Assembly: GCA_039814715.1 (NCBI GenBank)
Contig: JBCCAR010000001.1
Coordinates: forward strand, 62,001 to 126,000
Source of the DNA: CAKZYD01 sp039814715
GTDB lineage: Bacteria > Pseudomonadota > Alphaproteobacteria > Sphingomonadales > CAKZYD01
DNA length: 64,000 nt
Direction: 5' to 3'
The notes under the pieces are model-generated. The model was not told where the DNA came from. It saw only the letters and a list, made by a program, of their open reading frames with translations, and did not search any database. Positions within the stretch are counted from its first letter, which is position 1, and every line of letters starts with the position of its first letter. A program made the position numbers and the translations under genes. Below, one piece after another: positions 54,063 through 61,699 of the stretch.

Positions 54063-54434
54063 TTAGCGAGGTCCATTTGGCGGCAAGGTGCGCCAAGTCT
54101 CATCTTTTCCGTGAATTGCAACAAAGCGGCCTTCTTCAAAGGAAAATGGTACTGCAGGATCAGCTTTATAGAATTCCACATGCGGCCCAATTTCGGCCAT
54201 CGAAAGAGCAATATTGAAGATCGCATGATGGCTTTCGGGTAATTTGCCAAACTCGAAAGCATCACAAGCATCTAGGATGTCTTCCATACGCGGCAAAACC
54301 GCATCATAGAAGGCTTTTAGCTCGTCCTTGCTTGCTGATTGGCGTTTCAGCGTGCGTTCATCGGTTGTCGCCAAAGCCCATTCAGCAAAGGGCTCAAGAG
54401 CCTCGAACCCTTCAGGAAACCTTGCGTTTGTCAT
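54063..54434 (-). CDS. Small unknown protein paired with Rieske oxygenase (paralogue 1)
   Basis: A 123-residue cytoplasmic protein of no family I recognise. It is clearly paralogous to the protein at 57132-57476: both start with P-x-GFE-x-LEPF-x-x-WA, share ELKAFYD near residue 38, then an Arg/Asp helix (LPRMEDILDACDAF), and a closing motif with RFV. Each copy lies directly beside a Rieske oxygenase alpha subunit. This one is 17 bp downstream of the alpha gene in the same operon. Such a consistent pairing suggests a role in the oxygenase complex (assembly, electron transfer or substrate handling), which is inference. Confidence 0.7.
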   Translation of the reverse strand: MTNARFPEGFEALEPFAEWALATTDERTLKRQSASKDELKAFYDAVLPRMEDILDACDAFEFGKLPESHHAIFNIALSMAEIGPHVEFYKADPAVPFSFEEGRFVAIHGKDETWRTLPPNGPR

Positions 54435-54451
54435 ACTTGCTCTCCTTAGGC

Positions 54452-55669
54452 TTACGCGTTTACCAAGTCTTCAACGACCTTGAAGTTGTGGCGGATCAGG
54501 ATTTCTTCATCTTGAAGATGCTGCACTGTCTTTGCGCCTGACAGCATCGCGCGATGCGTATCCTCCATCGTCGCTGTGTCTTCCAGCCACGCATTGCGCT
54601 GCAAGATCATGGAACGCTCAAAACCCCATAGTTCAGAATAGTTGCGCGGTTTGGGCAGATAATACTTTCCTTCCCAGAGCGTTTTGTCATGTGCAATCGG
54701 CCAGAATTGATGGGTAAACCAAATGCCTTCCGACACATGCAGCAACAAGCTTGGGAACAGCACGCTGAGCTCAAAGCCCCAGTCCGCATCTTTATTGGGA
54801 TTGAGCTGCGGCGGCAAAGTCGACGTCCCAGCGGCAGCAGCCAGGGACCCTCTAGAGCGGGCGTTGGCAAGATCACCAATAGGTGTTTGCGGCAAATTGT
54901 CTAACTGAAGGCGGACTGAGCATGTCCGGTGCGGGCCAAAGAATTTCACATCCTCAATCGCGTTTTGAAAAACATTCGGGAAGGAGCCCGCATGAATTGT
55001 ATCCACATGATACGCCTCAGCGAAAGCGTCTGAAGCAATCTTCCAATTGCAGTCGAGAGTCGTGTGATAGGTGAAGCCATAATCGCAGGCATCATAATCA
55101 AACCCACCAAAATGATCCGCGTAGCCGCCTAAAAAGTCCATCAGGCCTTGCACTGGGCCCGGATCGACATTCACGAAAATGAAGCCGCACCAGGTCTCGC
55201 AGTGAACTTCAGTCAGGCCGTTCTCAGATTTGTCGAAGCAGCTGTGGAAGCGCTCTTCTTGCGGGACATTTACCAGCTCGCCTTGCGCATTATAAACCCA
55301 TCCATGGAACCGACACGTCACGATGCCAGCTTTGTTGCGGCCGTACATTTCCTGCTCGGTCCCAGAAATCACTGTGTTGCCGCGGTGAGAGCAGGCATTG
55401 TGGAACGCTCGGATTTTACTGTCTTTCCCGCGCAGAATGATGACCGACGTATCCGCGCAGTCCAAACGGCGCACTTTGTAACTGCCAGTTTGCGGAACTT
55501 CACGCTCTAAGCCAACGTAAAGCCATTGCTTTTTAAAAATCTTCTCTTTTTCTTTTTCATAGTATCCCTGATCGATATAGGGCGCGGTCGGAAGTGGACC
55601 GGTGCCAAGATCGGGGTATTGACGGGCCCAGCGGCCAGGTTCTTTATCAACAATTGGCTGTGTCGCCAT
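54452..55669 (-). CDS. Ring-hydroxylating oxygenase alpha subunit (Rieske), copy 1
   Basis: A 405-residue oxygenase alpha subunit. The Rieske cluster ligands are Cys93 and His95 (CSHRGN) and Cys119 and His122 (CRFHGW). The mononuclear iron site has His221 and His226 in AEAYHVDTIH, with a Glu before it as in many alpha-only oxygenases. It likely hydroxylates an aromatic or amide-bearing ring, feeding the catechol branch encoded downstream. The ATG at 55669 has AGGAGAG upstream; a start 15 codons earlier is unsupported. It heads an operon with the small protein, NTF2-like and ferredoxin genes. Substrate unknown. Confidence 0.93.
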   Translation of the reverse strand: MATQPIVDKEPGRWARQYPDLGTGPLPTAPYIDQGYYEKEKEKIFKKQWLYVGLEREVPQTGSYKVRRLDCADTSVIILRGKDSKIRAFHNACSHRGNTVISGTEQEMYGRNKAGIVTCRFHGWVYNAQGELVNVPQEERFHSCFDKSENGLTEVHCETWCGFIFVNVDPGPVQGLMDFLGGYADHFGGFDYDACDYGFTYHTTLDCNWKIASDAFAEAYHVDTIHAGSFPNVFQNAIEDVKFFGPHRTCSVRLQLDNLPQTPIGDLANARSRGSLAAAAGTSTLPPQLNPNKDADWGFELSVLFPSLLLHVSEGIWFTHQFWPIAHDKTLWEGKYYLPKPRNYSELWGFERSMILQRNAWLEDTATMEDTHRAMLSGAKTVQHLQDEEILIRHNFKVVEDLVNA

Positions 55670-55703
55670 GGCAATCTCTCCTTCTCGGGGTTGCGGAGTG
55701 CGT

Positions 55704-56870
55704 TTAGTCTTCAAAGATGTCTAGTGGCAGCACCGCTGACACCATAAAATTGGGAACATCAACCAACTGGCCGATGCGTAGATCGACCGCTGCAGCAGCC
55801 ACAACATAGGCCTGCTCGCGCGTTAAGCCTTTTTCGCGGCCCATCCAGTCAATGATCTTGAGCAGCGCATCGCGTGTCGCTAGCGTCAAATCTTCTGACA
55901 TATTTTCAAGTGCGGCAGCCTTTGGACTGTCCAAATATGCCAAATGCGGCGGAAGCTCGCCCTTCTTCTTCAGCGGCAAACCAGTGGTTGCGTAAAACTT
56001 GCTTGGCGCCGAGTTGCGCAGCTGGGAGCCGCCCATGATGTGCGGATAGGCGATATCTTTTCCGCCGCCCTTAATCACCTCACATTTCACAGTGACATGC
56101 GCTGCCATTTCAATGGCAGTGCCGCAAACTTCCCCATCGCCTTGCGCATAATGGATGTCGCCCATCCAAAGCCCAGCGCCATCATGACATACGGGGAATA
56201 AAATCGTGGTGCCGACCTGCATGCCTTTCACATCCATGTTGCCGCCAAATTCTCGCGGCGGCACGGTGCGCAGGCCTTCATGAGCCCACGGTGCGCCTTG
56301 GGCAAAGTGTTTCGCTGGGATAGCGTTGGTCGGGTCTGGCATTAAAACGAAGCCGCCGGCCTCTGCCAAAGCGCCTTCGCGCGCCAGTGCACTGGCGACT
56401 TCTTCCTTGCCTGGCAACACGCCGATGGACCCAGGAAATCCGCACATGGGCACTCTCACGCCAGGAAGCTGTTCAGACACAGCATGGAGACGGTCAAGCT
56501 TCCAATTGGCAATGAATGGCCCTTCAATGACGTCGCGCAAAAAACCAAAGCCGGGCACAATGCAGGTGTAGCCGTAGTCATCTGGCTCAATATCCACGAC
56601 AGTGACAGCCAATGCGTCGCCGCGCTGCGCGCCTTCAATATGGACGGGCCCGGTCATGGGGTGGACGCGCGTTAGATCGCAAGCTGCAACCGTCTCTGGC
56701 GTGCTTTGCATATTGAACTGGTCATCAAATGCATCGCGTGTTTGATAGGTAATGTAATCTCCAGCGGCCGCTTTTCCGACAGGCTCAAGCGCCCAATGAA
56801 GCCGGTTAAAGCAATTTGGATCATCCGCCGCGTAGTCACCCGATCGCTCAATCAATACTGAATTTGCCAT
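55704..56870 (-). CDS. Acetamidase/formamidase family protein
   Basis: A 388-residue FmdA/AmdA-family amidohydrolase, which hydrolyses small amides (formamide, acetamide or related) to ammonia and the acid. Family segments include MTGPVHIEGAQRGDALAVTV, VPMCGFPGSIGVLPG, GGNMDVKGMQVGTTILFPV and GDGEVCGTAIEMAAHV. It is the first gene of the minus-strand oxygenase operon, 34 bp before the alpha subunit, and divergent from the second oxygenase unit. Its place suggests that it releases an amine/amide part of the island's substrate, or the amide product of oxidation, though this is speculative. Confidence 0.92.
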   Translation of the reverse strand: MANSVLIERSGDYAADDPNCFNRLHWALEPVGKAAAGDYITYQTRDAFDDQFNMQSTPETVAACDLTRVHPMTGPVHIEGAQRGDALAVTVVDIEPDDYGYTCIVPGFGFLRDVIEGPFIANWKLDRLHAVSEQLPGVRVPMCGFPGSIGVLPGKEEVASALAREGALAEAGGFVLMPDPTNAIPAKHFAQGAPWAHEGLRTVPPREFGGNMDVKGMQVGTTILFPVCHDGAGLWMGDIHYAQGDGEVCGTAIEMAAHVTVKCEVIKGGGKDIAYPHIMGGSQLRNSAPSKFYATTGLPLKKKGELPPHLAYLDSPKAAALENMSEDLTLATRDALLKIIDWMGREKGLTREQAYVVAAAAVDLRIGQLVDVPNFMVSAVLPLDIFED

Positions 56871-56934
56871 TTAACGTCCTCACCTTGCGTTCTGCTTGTA
56901 TGGCCTGAATATTCTCTCAAGCACACCAACGCGG

Positions 56935-57061
56935 CTATCCCTATAGTTCAGCAAAATAGCCCCTTAGTGCATCAAGCAGCAAGCAGTGTGTGGCAAAGCG
57001 GCGTGCAACAGCGCTTTGACGCTATCCCTTTTTCGCAGTCGAAATTGCCGCAGTGGGATAG
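56935..57061. repeat. Repeated CTATCCC heptamer in the divergent oxygenase promoter region
   Basis: The heptamer CTATCCC occurs at 56935-56941 and 57022-57028, with an inverted copy GGGATAG at 57055-57061. The last two form a 7-base inverted repeat with 26 bases between. They lie in the 261-bp region between the divergent amidase and second oxygenase operons and could be binding sites for the AraC or LysR regulator. Confidence 0.4.
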
Positions 57062-57131
57062 ACCATCGCCAGTGGAGGCCCTAGGGTTCGAAGACTAACC
57101 TTATAAGAACCGGAGCGGATTGGGTATATAT

Positions 57132-57476
57132 ATGCCAGACCTACCAGCAGGATTTGAAGACCTTGAGCCCTTTATCCAATGGGCTGAACCTACGGAAGCG
57201 GGCCGCAATAGCCGCCGGTTTTCGACATCATATGATGAGCTCAAAGCCTTCTATGATGTGATGATCAAGCGCACAGATGCCGCGCTGACCCATTTGAACG
57301 AATACCCCTTGGATGAACTCGATGGACAGCAAAAGAATCTTTTATATATGTGTCTGTCGCTGACTGAAGTTGCCTTTGCGGTCGAGAACTATCAGCAGCC
57401 AGACCCGCCGTATTTATTTCCAATTGAGCGATTTGTGCCTGAGCACGATCGCTGGACAGACCTTTACAAACGCTAA
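57132..57476 (+). CDS. Small unknown protein paired with Rieske oxygenase (paralogue 2)
   Basis: A 114-residue protein homologous to the one at 54063-54434, with the same PAGFEDLEPFIQWA start, ELKAFYDVMIKR helix, and PIERFVPEHDRW end. It begins the second oxygenase operon, 20 bp before the second alpha subunit. The ATG at 57132 is chosen; a TTG at 57120, with GGAG four bases upstream, would add four residues and is a real alternative. No catalytic motif or membrane segment is seen. Its role is unknown, but pairing of each paralogue with a Rieske alpha subunit implies a shared function. Confidence 0.7.
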   Translation: MPDLPAGFEDLEPFIQWAEPTEAGRNSRRFSTSYDELKAFYDVMIKRTDAALTHLNEYPLDELDGQQKNLLYMCLSLTEVAFAVENYQQPDPPYLFPIERFVPEHDRWTDLYKR

Positions 57477-57496
57477 GTGACGCTGGAGCAACAGCC

Positions 57497-58702
57497 ATGA
57501 CACAATATGAACCGATGCGCTTTCACAAGGCTTGGGGCTATGAGCCTAAGCCCATTCCAGTCGAGCGCTACACCAGCCCAGATTATTTCTTGAAAGAAAA
57601 AGACGCTGTTTTTGCCCGCAAGTGGCTCAATGTTGGACGGATCAACAAGATCCCCAACAAAGGCGATTATTTCGTCAAGGATATGCGCATAGCTGATACA
57701 AGCCTGCTGATTGTGCACGGAACAGATGGCAAAGTCCGCGCATTCCACAACATGTGCTCCCACCGCGCCAACCCGCTTAGCTGGGATGAAGAAGGCAAAT
57801 GTAACGGCAAAAAAGGCCTGATTGCGTGCCGCTTCCACGGCTGGGTTTATGACAGTACGGGCAAGCTGGTGCACGTGTCTGACGAAGAGAATTTTCCAAG
57901 CGTTAACAAAGAAGAAAATGGCCTCACGCCCATACACTGCGATGTTTGGGAAGGCTTTATCTTCGTCAACTTTGCTGAGCAGCCGGAAGAAACCTTGCTC
58001 GAGTATCTGGACCCAATGCTCAGCGAAATTACGGGCTACCCATTTGGCGATTACGAACACTATTTCTCCTATCGGATTGATGAACGTGTGAATTGGAAAA
58101 CGCTGCAGGAGGCGCAGCTCGAGGGCTGGCATTTGCCGTACCTGCATGAAAAAACGCTCGCGCTTGCCGTTGCTTCAGACGGGCAGCAGTATCGCCATGC
58201 CGCCATCGATCTCTTCGGCCCGCACGGCGTTCTAGGGTCCCCGCCACCAGATAATTTCGAACCCTCTCCCACCGGCCAAATCGCTGGTAAGTTTGGCACC
58301 GGCACAATGGAAGCCTTTGGCCGCCAACGCAGTGATGAAGATTCCCAGCAAGGCCCTAAATGGCGCGGATCCTTCGATTTTTATCACGTGTTTCCCAACA
58401 CCTTCATCGGGTTATTGCAGGGAACCTTCTTCACCTTCAACATTTGGCCCATCGCGCATGACCATAGTATTTGGGAGATCAACGGCTATTACCCCAAGTG
58501 TAACAACGCCGGCGAACTGTTTGCGCGCGAATATTCAAAAGTTGGCCTTAGAGACCCTATGATGGAAGACTGCTTCACCCATGAACGGATCAATTCTGTG
58601 ATCGCAAGCGGCGCCAAGAAATTTATCCATTTCCAAGATGAAGAACTCATGTGTCGCCACCTGTCTGAGGGTGTTGACCGCTGCGTGCGCGGGGAAATGT
58701 AA
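57497..58702 (+). CDS. Ring-hydroxylating oxygenase alpha subunit (Rieske), copy 2
   Basis: A 401-residue oxygenase alpha subunit, related to but clearly different from copy 1. Rieske ligands are Cys87 and His89 (CSHRAN) and Cys111 and His114 (CRFHGW); iron ligands are His212 and His217 in LEGWHLPYLH, with a Glu two residues before the first. Like copy 1 it has no separate classic beta subunit gene. It follows the small paralogue after 20 bp. A strong hairpin lies just after its stop. It may act on a different substrate or a later intermediate than copy 1; the substrate is not identifiable from sequence. Confidence 0.93.
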   Translation: MTQYEPMRFHKAWGYEPKPIPVERYTSPDYFLKEKDAVFARKWLNVGRINKIPNKGDYFVKDMRIADTSLLIVHGTDGKVRAFHNMCSHRANPLSWDEEGKCNGKKGLIACRFHGWVYDSTGKLVHVSDEENFPSVNKEENGLTPIHCDVWEGFIFVNFAEQPEETLLEYLDPMLSEITGYPFGDYEHYFSYRIDERVNWKTLQEAQLEGWHLPYLHEKTLALAVASDGQQYRHAAIDLFGPHGVLGSPPPDNFEPSPTGQIAGKFGTGTMEAFGRQRSDEDSQQGPKWRGSFDFYHVFPNTFIGLLQGTFFTFNIWPIAHDHSIWEINGYYPKCNNAGELFAREYSKVGLRDPMMEDCFTHERINSVIASGAKKFIHFQDEELMCRHLSEGVDRCVRGEM

Positions 58703-58709
58703 ACAAAAG

Positions 58710-58742
58710 ACGGCAGGGGCTTAACAAACGAGCCCCTGCCGT
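58710..58742. terminator. Strong stem-loop after the second oxygenase gene
   Basis: Perfect 12-pair stem (58710-58721 with 58731-58742) and a 9-base loop, 7 bp after the stop codon. There is no T-run on the plus strand, but the minus strand has TCTTTTGTTT after the stem, so as an intrinsic terminator it fits the minus strand better; on the plus strand it may stabilise the message end. Confidence 0.6.
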
Positions 58743-58828
58743 TCGCATACACGACGCTTCCAATGCAGGTCGAGTTTTTGGCTGACCTGAGATAATGTCC
58801 GGCTCTTTAGCCATAGAAATGAGCCCGC

Positions 58829-59743
58829 ATGGACAGCATTACGCTTCATCAGCTTACAGTGTTCGCTCAAGTCTGCGCGCTTGGAAGCTTTACACAGGCC
58901 GCTGATCATCTGAACGTGGCCCAGCCCGCGCTCAGTCGCCAAATTAAGAATCTAGAAGAACAACTGGGCATCATCCTGCTCGACCGGACTGCGCGGCCTC
59001 TTAAACCCACACGTGAGGGCGCCCGCATTCTAAGCTGCGCCCACGACGTTTTAAACGCGCTTGAGCGGCTTACAAACACGGCCAAACAAGCGCGCTCGCG
59101 CAGTAAGCGGACGCTGGCCATTGGGTTTGTAGGATCAGCTTTGGTTGGCGCCCTTCCCCGCGCGCTCAAGCAGCTGAATATGGCAGCGAGCGACGTTGAT
59201 GTCTCGATGGTGGAGCTGTCTTCAGCCGAGCAGATCGCGGCCCTTAAAAGCGGTGAAATACATATTGGTTTTGGCCGTATCATGTTTGATGATTCTGAAA
59301 TCAGGCAAATTATCTTAAAGCGCGAGACACTGATTGCTGCCGCGGCGACTGGCAGCGCTTTTGTGTGCGACACGCATGTATCGCTAAAACAGCGGCTGGA
59401 GCGCGAAACCGTTTTGAGCTACCCGCGCACACCGAGCCCAAATTATGTCAGCCAAGTCCGCGCGGGCCTGAAAGCCAACGCTATCGAACCAAAACGTATT
59501 CAAGCTCTCGTTGACCTTCAAAGCGCGCTTAGCCTGGCCGCGGCAGGCATGGGCATTGCCATCATTCCCGCTTCTGTGGGCGAAAACCCGCGCCATGATA
59601 TAGAATATGTGGATATTTCATCACTGGAGATGACGTCTCCCGTAACTGTGAACTGCCCTCTTGAGAGGATGAAACCAGACGCACAGGCGCTCTTAGAAAA
59701 AGTAATGGAAGTGTCTGGTGTTTCTCTAGATGAGGAACTCTAA
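58829..59743 (+). CDS. LysR family transcriptional regulator
   Basis: A 304-residue LysR-type regulator. The N-terminal winged helix-turn-helix is standard (ITLHQLTVFAQVCALGSFTQAA, then NVAQPALSRQIKNLEEQLG), and the effector domain spans about residues 90-300. LysR proteins next to cat genes usually sense muconate (CatR/BenM type), which fits here since catA, catB, catC and pcaD follow on the opposite strand. However, it converges on pcaD rather than diverging from catB, so its target is not obvious. Its 3' end overlaps pcaD by 18 bp. Confidence 0.92.
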   Translation: MDSITLHQLTVFAQVCALGSFTQAADHLNVAQPALSRQIKNLEEQLGIILLDRTARPLKPTREGARILSCAHDVLNALERLTNTAKQARSRSKRTLAIGFVGSALVGALPRALKQLNMAASDVDVSMVELSSAEQIAALKSGEIHIGFGRIMFDDSEIRQIILKRETLIAAAATGSAFVCDTHVSLKQRLERETVLSYPRTPSPNYVSQVRAGLKANAIEPKRIQALVDLQSALSLAAAGMGIAIIPASVGENPRHDIEYVDISSLEMTSPVTVNCPLERMKPDAQALLEKVMEVSGVSLDEEL

Positions 59744-60505
59744 AAGAGCGGCTGTAAAAGCCGCTGGCTGCTCTACATTTGCTAAATGAGCCGCTTGAAG
59801 AGCCTTTCCCCTCGCATTTGGGATCGTGCTTATAAGGTGATGCGCCTGATCCGGCGGTGTCGCAGGATCGTGCTCGCCGTAAAGAACCAAGCATTCGCAC
59901 GCAATCAATTCGGCCGTTCGGCGCATATCCATATCGCGAATGGCTGCGCAGCAGCCAGCATAACCTGCTGCAGGGGTTCGTCTTATTAGCGAAGCAACCT
60001 CTTCGGCGGCCTGCGGCTTTGCTTCAAGAAACCCTGGCGTGAACCACCGTTCTAAAGCCGGTGCGACCATGGGCTCCATACCGCCGTCAAAGGTCGCCCT
60101 TATGCGCTCATCCCATGCACTGGGCGGCAACATCGCTGCGGATGTATTGGCGAGAACTAAGCGGCCGAAACGCTCAGGCAAGCGGTAGCCTACCCACTGC
60201 CCAATCATCCCGCCCAGCGACACACCCGCCAAGTCGACATCCTCTAGAGAAAGATGATCGAGCAGCTCTATGAGATCACGGCCTAGCCGATCGATTGAAT
60301 AGGCTCCAACCGGCGCATCACTGGCACCATGCCCGCGCATGTCATAGCGCAGGATGGAAAAGTGCTGCGATAGCGCTGCGACCTGCGGATCAAAGAGTGC
60401 CCTGGACGTTCCCAGCGCATGCGCCAAGACAAGCGTGCGGGCGCCTTCTTTTACCTGATGGTCATAGGCGATATTGCAGCCGTCGCCGATTTGAAAGTCT
60501 GCCAC
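59726..60505 (-). CDS. pcaD: 3-oxoadipate enol-lactonase
   Basis: A 259-residue alpha/beta hydrolase, hydrolysing 3-oxoadipate enol-lactone to 3-oxoadipate, the step after muconolactone isomerase. The nucleophile is Ser96 in AGVSLGG, the acid lies in YGEHDPATPP, and the His in AAHLANVEQP; RYDMRGHGASDAP is typical for PcaD. It is the last gene of catB-catC-catA-pcaD, with 3 bp to catA. It overlaps the convergent LysR gene tail by 18 bp. Genes for 3-oxoadipate CoA-transferase and thiolase are not in the window. Confidence 0.9.
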   Translation of the reverse strand: MADFQIGDGCNIAYDHQVKEGARTLVLAHALGTSRALFDPQVAALSQHFSILRYDMRGHGASDAPVGAYSIDRLGRDLIELLDHLSLEDVDLAGVSLGGMIGQWVGYRLPERFGRLVLANTSAAMLPPSAWDERIRATFDGGMEPMVAPALERWFTPGFLEAKPQAAEEVASLIRRTPAAGYAGCCAAIRDMDMRRTAELIACECLVLYGEHDPATPPDQAHHLISTIPNARGKALQAAHLANVEQPAAFTAALLEFLI

Positions 60506-60508
60506 GGC

Positions 60509-61396
60509 TTAGGCGGCGGCGCGCGGACGCACGGACAGTGAGCTTTCAGCGTCGTCCTCTGCTTTGCGCAAAATGAGGTCAAAGGTGATATGCGCATGAT
60601 TGCCGAGACGGTCGATGCTAGGGACCAACCCATCGCGGGTTCCAAAGGCAAAATCATCGTGCACCTTAGGGTCGTCGGCGATGTTTATTTGCGTTGTCAG
60701 AGGTGCGTAACCTGGCGCACGCACGAGCAGATGGACGTGTGCTGGTCGGTCTCCATGACGCCCAACAGCGCCAAGCAATTGCTCGGTGGAGCCGCCAGGA
60801 GGAACGGAATACCCAACGGGCATAATGGTTTCTATTTTGTAGCCACCATCTGCGGAGGGAATGATCTTTGCACGGTTATTGAAAGCTGGCTGGCTGCTAT
60901 CGAAATGCGAGTATAATCCACTCAGATCGGCATGCCAAACGTCGAGCACAGCACCATCAATAGCTGCGCCGTCCACGTCTCTTATGGTGCCTTCTATGGT
61001 CAGAGGCTCTCCGCTTTCACCGGCCGCGTTCAGCTTTGCCACATAATCAGATTGCGGCGCACCTTCGACAAAGAGCGGCCCTTCGATGGTGCGCGGCGTG
61101 GTTTGCGCATCTGCATGCTGCTCGGCTTCATCGCGGTCCGCTTTTAAATCCATGAAGTGTTCAATGCCGATGCCAGGCACGATTAGCCCAAATTCCGGCG
61201 CTGCTTTTTGCAGATAATCGACAAACGTCCATAGCTCACCATCGCTCACATCATGGCGCTCAATCACGATCATCATCGCTTCGGTCATATCACGCAAGAT
61301 AGCCTTAAACCGGTCATCGCCGCCGGGCTCAGGCATGCCGGCGACCTTGTCTAAAAGCGCTTGCACTGCATCAGATTTTACAAGCTCCGTCATCAT
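60509..61396 (-). CDS. catA: Catechol 1,2-dioxygenase
   Basis: A 295-residue intradiol dioxygenase that opens catechol to cis,cis-muconate with non-haem Fe(III). Likely iron ligands are Tyr162 (GLYSHFD), Tyr196 (VGYSVPP), His220 and His222 (RPAHVHLL). The N-terminal helical linker domain (about residues 1-100) is the one expected for dimeric catechol dioxygenases, not protocatechuate 3,4-dioxygenase subunits. GGAGG lies five bases before the ATG at 61396. It is the third gene of the cat operon, receiving catechol from the oxygenase branch. Confidence 0.93.
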   Translation of the reverse strand: MMTELVKSDAVQALLDKVAGMPEPGGDDRFKAILRDMTEAMMIVIERHDVSDGELWTFVDYLQKAAPEFGLIVPGIGIEHFMDLKADRDEAEQHADAQTTPRTIEGPLFVEGAPQSDYVAKLNAAGESGEPLTIEGTIRDVDGAAIDGAVLDVWHADLSGLYSHFDSSQPAFNNRAKIIPSADGGYKIETIMPVGYSVPPGGSTEQLLGAVGRHGDRPAHVHLLVRAPGYAPLTTQINIADDPKVHDDFAFGTRDGLVPSIDRLGNHAHITFDLILRKAEDDAESSLSVRPRAAA

Positions 61397-61405
61397 GTTT
61401 CCTCC

Positions 61406-61699
61406 CTAGGCGTCGTCGATGGATTTGATTGCGGACGGATGCTGGCACAAGCTAGTGACGGCGATCTCCATATACGGGTAGAGCGGCAACTTCATAAGCA
61501 AATCATGCAGCGCTTGCGGGCTTTCAACATCAAAGATGCTGATATTTGCGTAGAGCCCAGTGACCCGCCACAAATGCCGCCATGTGCCAGCGTGTTGTAG
61601 TTCCTGCGCATAAGCCTTTTCGCGCGCGACAATACCAGCCCAGCTATCTGGATCGATATCCTTTGGCGGATTGACCGTCATCTCAACTTTAAACAGCAT
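61406..61699 (-). CDS. catC: Muconolactone delta-isomerase
   Basis: A 97-residue enzyme that isomerises muconolactone to 3-oxoadipate enol-lactone. The N-terminus (MLFKVEMTVNPP) and the stretch REKAYAQELQHAGTWRHLWRVTG fit CatC, as does the ending with LPLYPYM. The frame extends 42 codons into catB, but the ATG at 61699 gives the normal length and has AAGGGG about seven bases upstream. It overlaps catB by 11 bp and lies 9 bp before catA. Confidence 0.93.
   Translation of the reverse strand: MLFKVEMTVNPPKDIDPDSWAGIVAREKAYAQELQHAGTWRHLWRVTGLYANISIFDVESPQALHDLLMKLPLYPYMEIAVTSLCQHPSAIKSIDDA

Noticed and set aside
57473..58147. Minus-strand open frame of 224 codons opposite the second Rieske oxygenase
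   Set aside because: The plus-strand frame carries intact Rieske and iron-ligand motifs, so the antisense frame is not a gene.
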